From: DASUPK01 sp963831605
GTDB taxonomy: Bacteria; Actinomycetota; Thermoleophilia; Solirubrobacterales; 70-9
Length of the DNA stretch: 64,000 bases
Assembly (NCBI GenBank): GCA_963831605.1
Contig: CAWHQR010000004.1
Coordinates: forward strand, 1 to 64,000
Direction: 5' to 3'
In this document: positions 56,561 to 64,000 of the stretch, piece after piece
Position numbering within the stretch: position 1 is the stretch's first letter
How the letters are laid out: each line of letters starts with the position of its first letter
Position numbers and translations under genes: made by a program
Notes under the pieces: generated by a model
Seen by the model: only the letters and a program-made list of their open reading frames with translations
What the model was told of the DNA's origin: nothing
The model's database searches: none

Positions 56561-58975
56561 CTACTTGCCCTTGGATGCTGCCTTGCCCTGGGTCTGGCCC
56601 TGGCTCGCAGTCTGGACGCCGATCAGATGGTCCACGAACAGCCCGCATGCGGCCGCCGTCGGCAACACTTTGAAGCCGTCCGGGTTGACCGCCGTCAGGT
56701 TCCCAATCACCGCGGGGGCATCGACTCCGATCAGCGACTGGAACCAGTTGACGTCGTCCGCCGTCACGCTGACGGTCACCGGGCCGCCCCCACTGGTGAT
56801 GGTGCCGACGGGCCAGTACGGGCCCTGGTCGGGCCTGTAGGGGATCGCCGCGTCGACCCCGGCGGGCAGATGCACGTTGAGGCCGGGCGCCTTCACGGTC
56901 AGCCCCGTCACGGGGCTGACGTACTGGAGCGATAGCTCCCAGCGGCCGGCCGGCAGCACGATCCGCTGGCTGGCCGTCTCTCCGGGCGCCAGGTTGTTGT
57001 CGATCGGAGCACGCTTGGCGGCGGCCACCCCGCCTTCGCCGAGGGCCCCGGCGGCCCCCCCGGCCTTCCAGTAGAGCCGCTTCGCGATCACCGTGCGCGG
57101 CTGCCAGGTGAGGGCGCTCCCGCCCGCGTTGACGTAGTTCCGGAACTTCGGTTTCTTGCAGCGGAAGATCCGGCCGGGGCGGGCCTCTTCCGCGAGCTGC
57201 TGGATCGGCGGCGTCTTCCCGGTCCGCTTCCAGAGCCGGTAGGAATCGTTGGAGTCGACCAGAGTCCAGCCAGGCGGCGCCTGGCTCTGGTAGATCGCGC
57301 TGGTGGTCACCGCGTAGGGGAACTGGTTGAGCACGGAGGTGGGCACCGAGTCGAAGTCGATCGGGAGGCGCTGAGACTTCGATCCGACGGAGGGGACGCG
57401 GATCTCGGCGTTGAAGGCGGGGCTCGAGACCTGGGCGGTCCGCAGGCCGTAGTCGGAGAAGCGGTCGCCTGTCAGCGCGAGAACCTTCTGTCCGGAGACC
57501 TCATGTTGGAACTCGCCGAGCTGCTGCAGACGGTCGTCTGGCGCGATCACGGTGTCGCGGAGCGCGAGGAAGGTCGAGTAGCCGGCCAGGGCGATGAAGA
57601 CGACGGCGAAGATCCGCTTCGGCCAGCCCCCTCCGGGGGCGAGCAGGGCGGCGAGCACGAGCAGCATCACCACCGAGGCCGGCACCACCACGGCCTTGGC
57701 CAGTATGTAGAGCCCGCCGTTCTCTATGTACTTCGTCCCGAGCCAGATGATGATTCCCGAGATCACCGCCGCCGGGACCGCGTAGTCGAGTCGGCCGATC
57801 CACCAGACCAGGCCGATGATCAGTCCGGCGAGGCCAATCGCCCCGAAGATCCAGTAGTGGGTCACGTCGTGCGTCCCCAGCAGCCAGTTCCCGCTCGGCC
57901 AGATGCCCAGCGTCTCCAGCGGCGAGACGACGAAGCGGAGCTTGCTGTCCGTCTCGGCGACATTCCCGATCGAACCCGATCGGAGGAAGTCGAGCACCTT
58001 CGGGAGCTGCGTCGCCAGGACGACGACGAGGACGATCACCGCGGGGATGACGATTCGCATGGAGCCGCGCACCAGCTCCCGGACTCCGCTCGCCCCCTTT
58101 TCCGCCCGGACCTGCAGGAGGCTGGCAAGGAGCCAGATTCCGGCGGTGAGCGCGAGCCAGGCCACGCCGGGCAGGCTGTAGACCGGGACCATCGCGGCGG
58201 TGATCAGCGCCAGGCCGATCAGGATCGCGATGCGACCCTCCGGCTCCCGTTCGATCTCCCGCAACCCAAGCGCGAAGGCGATCAGGAACATCCCGGCGAT
58301 CAGCTCCTTGAAGCCGGCGACGCCGAGGGCGGAGGCCGACAGGTAGGCGAGCGCGACCAGCGTCCCGCCGAGCAGGCGGCGCCAGCCGGGCAGCTCGCGG
58401 AGCCCGCCGAGCGCGGTGATCCCGGTGAGTACCGGCACCGCGACGAGCAGCCCGAGCCAGCCGTAGAGCGGCTGGGTGCCGAACACGCTGACCACGGTCC
58501 CCACCAGGCTGTGCGGTCCGAGCGGGTAGCCGTTGATCACGCTCTGCGGCGTGGGACGGCTCGGGTCGACGAGATAGTCGACGTCCACCAGGTGCATGGC
58601 CATGTCGTTGTTGAGGCCCACGCCCGGGATGCCGATGTGGCCGCTCGCGATGAACGGGAACGAGGCGAGGAGCAGGCAGACCAGCCCGACGGGGGCCGCG
58701 ATGACCACGGCGGGGCCGAACACCGACTCGGGCCGGGCGATCAGGAAGACGATCGACGCGACGACCAGGATCGCGCAGCAGACGATTGAGGTGGCCTCGT
58801 TGCCGGGCAGCCTGATGGCGACCGTGCAGACCAGGATCAGCGTGGCGAAGCCGACGGCTCCCTCGAGGAAGCAGGCGTCTCTGCGGCCGAGGGCAAGCAG
58901 AATGGCCCGGCCGACCAGCAGGGAGGCGAGCAGGATCACCCCTGCCGTGACGTAGGTTCCAGCGAAGACGCCCAC
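56561..58975 (-). CDS. Large multi-TM protein with extracytoplasmic C-domain (GT-C-like)
   Basis: An 804-residue protein with about 13 membrane segments in the first 500 residues and a soluble C-terminal domain of about 300 residues (VLALTGDRFSDYGLRTAQVSSPAF ... AGRWELSLQYVSPVTGL ... DDVNWFQSLIGVDAP). An extracytoplasmic loop early in the sequence contains GVGLNNDMAMHLVDVDYLVDPSRPTP with two acidic residues, as expected for GT-C glycosyltransferases using polyprenyl-phosphate sugars. The family is not certain. It lies between sugar dehydrogenase and glycosyltransferase genes, so a role in building or exporting an envelope glycan is inferred. The C-tail is Gln/Lys-rich. Confidence 0.7.
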   Translation of the reverse strand: MGVFAGTYVTAGVILLASLLVGRAILLALGRRDACFLEGAVGFATLILVCTVAIRLPGNEATSIVCCAILVVASIVFLIARPESVFGPAVVIAAPVGLVCLLLASFPFIASGHIGIPGVGLNNDMAMHLVDVDYLVDPSRPTPQSVINGYPLGPHSLVGTVVSVFGTQPLYGWLGLLVAVPVLTGITALGGLRELPGWRRLLGGTLVALAYLSASALGVAGFKELIAGMFLIAFALGLREIEREPEGRIAILIGLALITAAMVPVYSLPGVAWLALTAGIWLLASLLQVRAEKGASGVRELVRGSMRIVIPAVIVLVVVLATQLPKVLDFLRSGSIGNVAETDSKLRFVVSPLETLGIWPSGNWLLGTHDVTHYWIFGAIGLAGLIIGLVWWIGRLDYAVPAAVISGIIIWLGTKYIENGGLYILAKAVVVPASVVMLLVLAALLAPGGGWPKRIFAVVFIALAGYSTFLALRDTVIAPDDRLQQLGEFQHEVSGQKVLALTGDRFSDYGLRTAQVSSPAFNAEIRVPSVGSKSQRLPIDFDSVPTSVLNQFPYAVTTSAIYQSQAPPGWTLVDSNDSYRLWKRTGKTPPIQQLAEEARPGRIFRCKKPKFRNYVNAGGSALTWQPRTVIAKRLYWKAGGAAGALGEGGVAAAKRAPIDNNLAPGETASQRIVLPAGRWELSLQYVSPVTGLTVKAPGLNVHLPAGVDAAIPYRPDQGPYWPVGTITSGGGPVTVSVTADDVNWFQSLIGVDAPAVIGNLTAVNPDGFKVLPTAAACGLFVDHLIGVQTASQGQTQGKAASKGK

Positions 58976-59022
58976 GGGAGTCGGGAAGGATATGGAGTCA
59001 GCGCGAAACGGGAGCTAAGGGG

Positions 59023-60036
59023 CTAGGCGCCGATGCGGTCCCTCGACGATTCGCCGCGCTCGCGCCCGAGCGTCAGGAACTGGTCGAGCGGATAACCCCA
59101 GCGCAGCCCGCGCAGCACCGCCCAGTCGGACCGTTCCCTGACCGAGTCGACCTGCTCGCGGCGCGCCCTGATCTCCGCGCGGTTCGCGCGCACCCAGCCG
59201 TAGCTCCGCCACTTCGCCCGCAGGAACTTCGGTCCGCGCAGCAGGCAGTAGCCCCACATGATCAGTTCGCTGAGCGCGAGCAGCGGCGAGATCGCCAGGC
59301 GGGTGCGCCCGCGGAGGTCGGCGAGCAACATCCGCCAGCGGTTGCGCTCGAGAAGGAAGAGCTTGTGGGGGAACATCGAGAGGTGGTAATCGTGGGAGAC
59401 GGTCGAGGCGGGCTCGCACCAGATCTCGCTGCCGGCGATGTGCAGCAGCCAGGAGAGCTCGACGTCCTCGAAGTAGAGGAAGCCGGTCTCATCCCAGCCG
59501 CCGAGGCGCTCCAGCAACTGCCTGCGGACGACGAAGGCGGCGCCGTGTAACCCGGTGACCTGGAAGGCGCCGGTCCCGGCGACCTCCCGCGACTTGCCGA
59601 GCCAGCGGTTGAAACCGAGCCCGGTCTTGTTGAGGTTCTGCCCCGCGGCCATGATCCGGCCGGGATCGGACTCGAGCAGGATCAGCGGGCAGGCGACGCC
59701 GGCGGCCGGGTTCGCCTCCAGCAGCGCGACCAGTGGGGCGAGCCAATTCGAGCCGGCGACCACGTCCATGTTGAGCACGGCGATGTGGTCGCCGCGCGCC
59801 TCCGACAGGGCGAAGTTGACGGCCCCGGCGTATCCGCGGTTGGTCGGAGAGCGCAGCAGGCTCACCTCCTCGTGCTCGCTCGCGAGTCGCTCGGCGATCG
59901 CTCCGCTGTCGTCGGAGGAGGCGTTGTCAACTACCAGCACCTCGACCTGCACCTCGCCGGCGTGCGCCAGCACGGCGCGGACGCATTCCTCCAGGCAGTC
60001 CGCACCGTTGTAGTTGACGACTACGACCGAGACCAG
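59023..60036 (-). CDS. Family 2 glycosyltransferase (rhamnosyltransferase-like)
   Basis: About 337 residues: VSVVVVNYNGADCLEECV at the start, VEVLVVDNASSDDSG, SPTNRGYAGAVNFAL and HIAVLNMDVVAGSNWLAP (the D-x-D-like site), then GWDETGFLYFEDVELSWLLH with the acceptor-side Glu-Asp. This is the GT2 family that transfers rhamnose or similar sugars to surface glycans. No ATG, GTG or TTG occurs at the natural beginning. A CTG at 60036, preceded by GAGGAGGG, overlaps the stop of the upstream GT by 16 bases and is my choice; an upstream GTG would force a ~270-bp overlap. Confidence 0.8.
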   Translation of the reverse strand: MVSVVVVNYNGADCLEECVRAVLAHAGEVQVEVLVVDNASSDDSGAIAERLASEHEEVSLLRSPTNRGYAGAVNFALSEARGDHIAVLNMDVVAGSNWLAPLVALLEANPAAGVACPLILLESDPGRIMAAGQNLNKTGLGFNRWLGKSREVAGTGAFQVTGLHGAAFVVRRQLLERLGGWDETGFLYFEDVELSWLLHIAGSEIWCEPASTVSHDYHLSMFPHKLFLLERNRWRMLLADLRGRTRLAISPLLALSELIMWGYCLLRGPKFLRAKWRSYGWVRANRAEIRARREQVDSVRERSDWAVLRGLRWGYPLDQFLTLGRERGESSRDRIGA

Positions 60037-61229
60037 TTGGAGGAGCCCTCCTCGGCGAGTCGGCTGATCCGGCCGCTGAAGATGGAGATGAAGAGCGCGG
60101 CCGAGAGCATCTGCAGGCCGAGGACCAGGAAGCTGGTGGAGAGCACCAGCGCCCGCGTGTCGGTGAAGACGTTGTTGCCCGCCCACTGGACGGTGAGCTG
60201 GATCAGCTTGGCGAACGAGCCCACCATCAGGACCATTCCAAGACCGGCCACGCCGAGCCGGAACCGCACCGAGATCACGCGCAGCAGCCACCGGGGCGGC
60301 TCCTTGCCCGCCTCGACGCCGTAGAGGGCGGCGGCGACTCCGAAGATCGTCAGCTGGAAGGCGGCCAGCACGCCGAGTGTCACGACGATGAAGCTGTTGA
60401 TGTCGAGCCCGAGGAAGAAGGTCTTCACCGGCCCGGTGATGGCGAGCACGATCGCGCCGGTGATCGTGATCCCCATCAGGGCCAGCCCCGGCACGATGAA
60501 GGTCGCCGTCGGGTTGTAGATCAGCAGGAGCACGATCACCCGACCCAGGATCCGCAGCCCGTCCTTCCAGGGGCTGAGCTTCTTCTCCCCGACCCGCGGC
60601 AGGTAGGAGATCGGGATCTCGGCCTCGCGCAGGCCGCGGGCCTTGGCCTTGATTCCGATCTCGGTCTCGATGTCGAAGCCGCGCGCCTCTGTGCCGAGGC
60701 GCACAGCCTCCGAGCGCCGGATCGCATAGAGGCCGGTGAGCTGGTCGGCACCCTCGAGGCCGTGGCTGATCGCGAGCAGCTTGTTGAAGAGCCAGTTCCC
60801 GATGCGATTGACGACCGGCATCGACTCCGGCTCGGACTCCCGGATCCCGCGGACCAGGTCGTTCTCGTCGAGCAGCTCGACCATCTCCTTGATGGCCGGC
60901 ACCGGGTAGGTCGCGTCGGCGTCCATGATCACCACGTTCTCGCCCTGCGCCTCGGCGATACCGGTGCGGATCGCTACGCCCTTGCCGCGGTTCGTCTTGT
61001 GCTTGATCAAGCGGACCGGGTAGCGCTCGGCGACGTCGGCGGTGTCGTCGTTCGAGCCGTCGTCCACCACCAGGACCTCATAGGAGTCATCCAGGTACTC
61101 ACCGAGCTCGTCGAGGACGTGCGGGAGCGCCGCGCCCTCGTTGTACGCGGGGAGGACCACGGTGGTGCGGATGACGTCGGCGCTCGCGGCGCCCTCGTCG
61201 CCCGCTCTCTTCGAAGCGGTTGCCGCCAT
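60021..61229 (-). CDS. Family 2 glycosyltransferase, polyprenol-phosphate mannosyl/glucosyl type
   Basis: A 402-residue membrane GT2: TTVVLPAYNEGAALPHVLDELGEYL, VLVVDDGSNDDTAD, NRGKGVAIRTGIAEA and VVIMDADATYPVPAI (D-A-D site), GADQLTGLYAIRRSEA and RGFDIETEIGIKAKARGLREAEIPISYLPRVGEKKLSPWKDGLRI. Three to four membrane segments follow from about residue 225. This is the DPM1/Wbp-like group that loads sugar on polyprenyl phosphate for outside use. Its C-terminus overlaps the next GT gene, implying an operon. Confidence 0.87.
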   Translation of the reverse strand: MAATASKRAGDEGAASADVIRTTVVLPAYNEGAALPHVLDELGEYLDDSYEVLVVDDGSNDDTADVAERYPVRLIKHKTNRGKGVAIRTGIAEAQGENVVIMDADATYPVPAIKEMVELLDENDLVRGIRESEPESMPVVNRIGNWLFNKLLAISHGLEGADQLTGLYAIRRSEAVRLGTEARGFDIETEIGIKAKARGLREAEIPISYLPRVGEKKLSPWKDGLRILGRVIVLLLIYNPTATFIVPGLALMGITITGAIVLAITGPVKTFFLGLDINSFIVVTLGVLAAFQLTIFGVAAALYGVEAGKEPPRWLLRVISVRFRLGVAGLGMVLMVGSFAKLIQLTVQWAGNNVFTDTRALVLSTSFLVLGLQMLSAALFISIFSGRISRLAEEGSSNWSRS

Positions 61230-61283
61230 GGGGATGGGAAGGATAGGAGCGAAGGGCGCAGGGTGTGGGCGGGTTCCGCCCGC

Positions 61284-61799
61284 CTATTCGCCCGCTGCGT
61301 GACGCGCCTTCATGATCTCGTCGCGCTCGGTCAGGCGATTGCGCCTGCGGGTCTCGGCCTCACGCTGGCGGCGCTCCTCCGTCGGCCCCTCGACCTCGAG
61401 CGGCGGCACCGGCACGGGGTTGCCGTGCTCGTCGACGGCGACCATGGTCAGGTAGGCGGTGCTGGTGTGGCGAACCTCGCGGCTGATGGCATTCTCGGCC
61501 TCGACGCGCACTCCGACCTCCATCGAGGTTCGCCAGGCGGCGTTGACGCTCGCGATGCAGCGCAGCAGCTCGCCGACGTACAGCGGCAGGGCGAAGGTCA
61601 TCCGGTCCATTCCGGCGGTCACCACCCTGCAGCCGCTGTGGCGGATCGCCGCGATCCCAGCGACCTCGTCGCACATCCTCATCACCACACCGCCGTGGAT
61701 GAACCCCGCGGAGTTCGCATCCTGGATGCTCATCCACCGGATCAACTCGGATTCCGAACCCGCGACCGTGCGTGCGCCGCTGTGCTCCTTCTCGGCCAT
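61284..61799 (-). CDS. Acyl-CoA thioesterase (hot-dog fold)
   Basis: A 171-residue YciA/ACOT-like thioesterase: ESELIRWMSIQDANSAGFIHGGVVMRMCDEVAGIAAIRHS, with the conserved Asn/Asp and GG-V-M-x-x-x-D pattern of the catalytic helix, MDRMTFALPLYVGELLRCIASVNAAWRTSMEVGVRVEAE and AYLTMVAVDEHGNPVPVPPLEVEG. It hydrolyses acyl-CoA to free acid and CoA. The last 30 residues are strongly charged (EERRQREAETRRRN). It is unrelated to its glycan neighbours and is divergent from the GT at 61834. Confidence 0.85.
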   Translation of the reverse strand: MAEKEHSGARTVAGSESELIRWMSIQDANSAGFIHGGVVMRMCDEVAGIAAIRHSGCRVVTAGMDRMTFALPLYVGELLRCIASVNAAWRTSMEVGVRVEAENAISREVRHTSTAYLTMVAVDEHGNPVPVPPLEVEGPTEERRQREAETRRRNRLTERDEIMKARHAAGE

Positions 61800-61833
61800 G
61801 AGGCCGATCCTAGTCGGGCTACTCTCCGCCCGA

Positions 61834-62667
61834 ATGTCCCGCCACGGCGACATCACGGTCGTGATCCCCTGTTTCAACCATGGGCGCTTCCTGTTCGAAT
61901 CGGTCGAGCGGGCGCTCGGCCAGGACGGCGGGCCGCCGAAGGTGATCGTGGTCGACGACGGCTCCACCGACGCCGAGACCGAGAGGGCCCTCGATGCCCT
62001 GCCCGACGGCGTCCGTCTGATCCGCCAGGAGAACGCGGGGGTGGCCGTCGCTCGGAACGCGGGCTTTGAGAACTCCGACTCCGAGCTCCTGCTGATGGTC
62101 GACGCCGACGACCGTCTCACGCTCGATGCTCTCGACACACTGCGCCCGCCGCTCGAAGCGAACGCGGATGTCGGCTACTGCTACGGGCTGATGAAGCTGA
62201 TCGGCGCCTGGTCCGGCGTGCTGCGCTTTCCGGACTTCGACCCCTACATCCTGTTGCACCGCTCGATCGCGGGAGCCCAGCTGGGGCTGGTCAGGCGGCG
62301 CTGCTGGGAGGACGCGGGAGGCTTCGACCCGGCGATCGACGGCTACGAGGACTGGGACTTCTGTCTGAGCGCGCTGGAGAAGGGCTGGCGAGGCCTGCAG
62401 ATCGACCAGGTGACGCACGAGTACCGCAAGCACGAGCGCTCCGGCGAGGAGGGCCATCGCCGCCAGTACCGCCACATCTACCGCCAGCTGCGCGCCAAGC
62501 ATGCGGAGCTGTTCGCCCGTCGCCCCGAGTTCGCCCGCGAGACGCCGCTCGGCCCGTTTCACCGTCTCGTCTACCGGACCTACTTCGCCTGGCGCCCTGT
62601 GCCGGCGAAGCTGGAGAAGGCTCTCTACCGCAACGTCATCTTCCGCAGGGATACCGCCGCCCAGTAG
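61834..62667 (+). CDS. Family 2 glycosyltransferase
   Basis: A 277-residue GT2 enzyme: DITVVIPCFNHGRFLFESVERAL, VIVVDDGSTDAETERAL, LIRQENAGVAVARNAGFENSDSELLLMVDADDRLTLDALDTL (D-A-D site) and GYEDWDFCLSALEKGWRG with the Glu-Asp acceptor motif. Soluble, with a basic C-terminus (RTYFAWRPVPAKLEKALYR). It probably adds a sugar to the same surface glycan as the neighbouring genes. ATG 61834 avoids overlap with the divergent thioesterase start; 61798 is an alternative. Confidence 0.86.
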   Translation: MSRHGDITVVIPCFNHGRFLFESVERALGQDGGPPKVIVVDDGSTDAETERALDALPDGVRLIRQENAGVAVARNAGFENSDSELLLMVDADDRLTLDALDTLRPPLEANADVGYCYGLMKLIGAWSGVLRFPDFDPYILLHRSIAGAQLGLVRRRCWEDAGGFDPAIDGYEDWDFCLSALEKGWRGLQIDQVTHEYRKHERSGEEGHRRQYRHIYRQLRAKHAELFARRPEFARETPLGPFHRLVYRTYFAWRPVPAKLEKALYRNVIFRRDTAAQ

Positions 62668-62843
62668 TCACAAGGGAGAGGAGAAGAGCCCTACCTAAAC
62701 AGGACGGGGTGCTGCTTTGCATGGAAAGCGCCGGTCCCTCGTCGGTTAGTGCGCACCGGCCATAGGGTTGGATCGTGAGCAGCGACGAGTCATCCGTCGA
62801 AGGTGATCCGAGAATCGAGTTCAAGCGGCGCGGTGATCGGCGA

Positions 62844-64000
62844 TGAGCGGAACCGGAAATCCAGGACTTGCGATCCGGCTGGCGATGGCGATGTTTGTAT
62901 TCGTCATCGACACGTCCCTGATGAACGTCTCGATCTCAGCGGTCGTCCACGACCTCCACACGACCACGAGCGGGGTCCAATCGGCGATCGCCATCGAGGC
63001 CTTGGTTTCCGCGGCCTTCATCCTGATCGGCAGCAAGATCGCCGACCTCTGGAGCCGCAAGCGGGCCTACATCCTCGGTCTGGTCCTGTACGCGGTAGGT
63101 GCCATCGCGATGACTGTCGCTCAGGACCTTGCGGCGGTCATCGTCTTCTGGGCAGTGATCGGTGGCCTTGGTGCCTCCCTCTATTTCCCTGCGATGCAGG
63201 CGCTGATCCACGGCAACTTCGAGGGCAAGGCCCAGGTGAAGGTCTACGCCCTGGCCGGTGCAGCGGCCGCCGTCGGCGCCGCCATCGGACCCCTGATCGG
63301 TGGCTTTCTCACCACTCTGCTCTCTTGGCGCGTCGGTTTCCTGCTCGAAGCCGTGGTCATCGCGGTCGTGCTCTCCGGCTCAGGGCTCATCCGCGACGTG
63401 CCCTACACCGGCGATCGTGGCATCGACATCGTCGGCTCGGTCCTCTCCGTCCTGGGCATGGGCTGCCTCGTCCTGGGAATCCTGGCGTGGCAGGAGGGCG
63501 GCGACTCGGTTGCGGCTCTCCTGGCGCTGGGCCTGATCGGGCTGGGAGCCCTCGTCTGGTGGCTCCGGCGGCGCAAGCGTGACGGGAAACCCATCCTGCT
63601 CGATCCGGACCTGTTCAGGATCAGGCTGTTCAGCTTCGGGCTCACGGCCGGGGTCCTACAGCAGATCGCCCTGGGCGGATTGCTGATCGCGTTGCCGCTC
63701 TATCTGCAGCTCGATCTGGGCTACAACGCGCTGCAGGCAGGCCTGTCGCTCGCTCCCCTGTCGCTCACCGTCTTCGGCGTCGCGCTGCTCGCCGGGAAGC
63801 GGGCGGGCAAGCGGCGTCCGAGCAGCCTCATCCGAGCAGGGTTCGCCCTGCTCGGCGCGGGGGTGCTGCTTCTGATCCCGTTCGTGCCGCGGGTGGACAG
63901 CGGTTGGTACCTGGTGGTTCCGCTGCTGCTTGCGGGAGCCGGTCTGGGCCTCCTGGTCTCGCAGACCAACAGCTACACGCTCTCTCCAGTCGATGAGGAG
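62844..64000 (+). CDS. DHA2-type MFS transporter, 3' end beyond window
   Basis: An open frame of 385 codons reaches the right edge. It begins MSGTGNPGLAIRLAMAMFVFVIDTSLMNVS, with the TM1 D-T-S-x-x-N-V motif D1 of the QacA/EmrB group, followed by GSKIADLWSRKRAYILG (motif A variant) and GAAAAVGAAIGPLIGGFLTTLLSWRVGF (motif C plus the WR-x-x-F signature). About ten hydrophobic segments are visible. It is likely a 14-TM proton-driven exporter. The 176-bp upstream region has no clear operator. Confidence 0.85.

Noticed and set aside
62775..62837. Leader peptide (20 aa, GTG start) before the last MFS gene
   Set aside because: No ribosome binding site, no stop/start overlap with the MFS gene and no distinctive residue pattern.

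Overview
The window is high-GC DNA with dense gene packing, frequent 4-base start/stop overlaps, many GTG/TTG starts and few strong promoters or U-rich terminators. The protein set points to an actinobacterium, most probably of class Thermoleophilia (Solirubrobacterales-like). The clues are a class II (B12) ribonucleotide reductase with NrdR, secreted proteins with the N-terminal style 'NAAASLALVIAVAGG', PF03640-type lipoproteins, DUF4389 and an unusual archaeal-looking topoisomerase I. This placement is inference from protein style; no rRNA is present.

Layout. 0-8.3 kb: envelope/secreted proteins, a Ca2+/H+ antiporter, a tRNA-like element with a terminator, a CsoR-controlled YHS-permease operon, DUF4389, PhzF, and a MerR/MFS pair. 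8.3-15.7 kb: class III aminotransferase, amine oxidase and MBL hydrolase (one operon), a GGDEF cyclase, an isochorismatase-like hydrolase, a lipoprotein and a collagen-tailed secreted protein. 15.7-22 kb: an XRE protein, the nrdR-nrdJ operon with an NrdR box, and an XRE/MFS divergent pair. 22-27.8 kb: PAQR protein, ABC exporter, methyltransferase, membrane protein, siroheme-type dehydrogenase, sugar epimerase. 27.8-37.7 kb: topA, tmk, holB, two two-component systems, small secreted proteins, a cupin. 38-45.1 kb: a nearly self-contained type II fatty-acid synthesis operon (fabD, fabH, fabG, acpP, fabF, accD-like, maoC-like, fabI). 45.1-50.8 kb: crotonase, tRNA-Thr(CGT), secreted hydrolase, trypsin-like protease, a conserved hypothetical, a second lipoprotein. 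50.8-55.1 kb: a putative RiPP locus. 55.3-62.7 kb: surface polysaccharide genes (nucleotide-sugar dehydrogenase, large membrane protein, three family-2 glycosyltransferases) and an acyl-CoA thioesterase. 62.8 kb to end: an MFS transporter cut by the window edge.

The most interesting region is 50.8-55.1 kb. Three small tandem genes encode near-identical leaders carrying a YxxP motif (as in lasso-peptide leaders that bind RRE domains) but different short C-terminal cores. Beside them are a radical SAM enzyme with a PqqD/RRE-like C-terminus and no visible SPASM cysteines, a stand-alone PqqD/RRE protein, an HPr-kinase-like P-loop protein and a PF14907-like nucleotidyltransferase. No lasso cyclase, protease or exporter is visible, so this looks like a RiPP type I cannot assign to a described class.

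A caution: five genes (about 11.9, 13.9, 21.1, 50.0 and 53.1 kb) each become intact if exactly one base is removed, and corrected ends fall at sensible places. This pattern suggests insertion errors in the assembly as much as biological decay.
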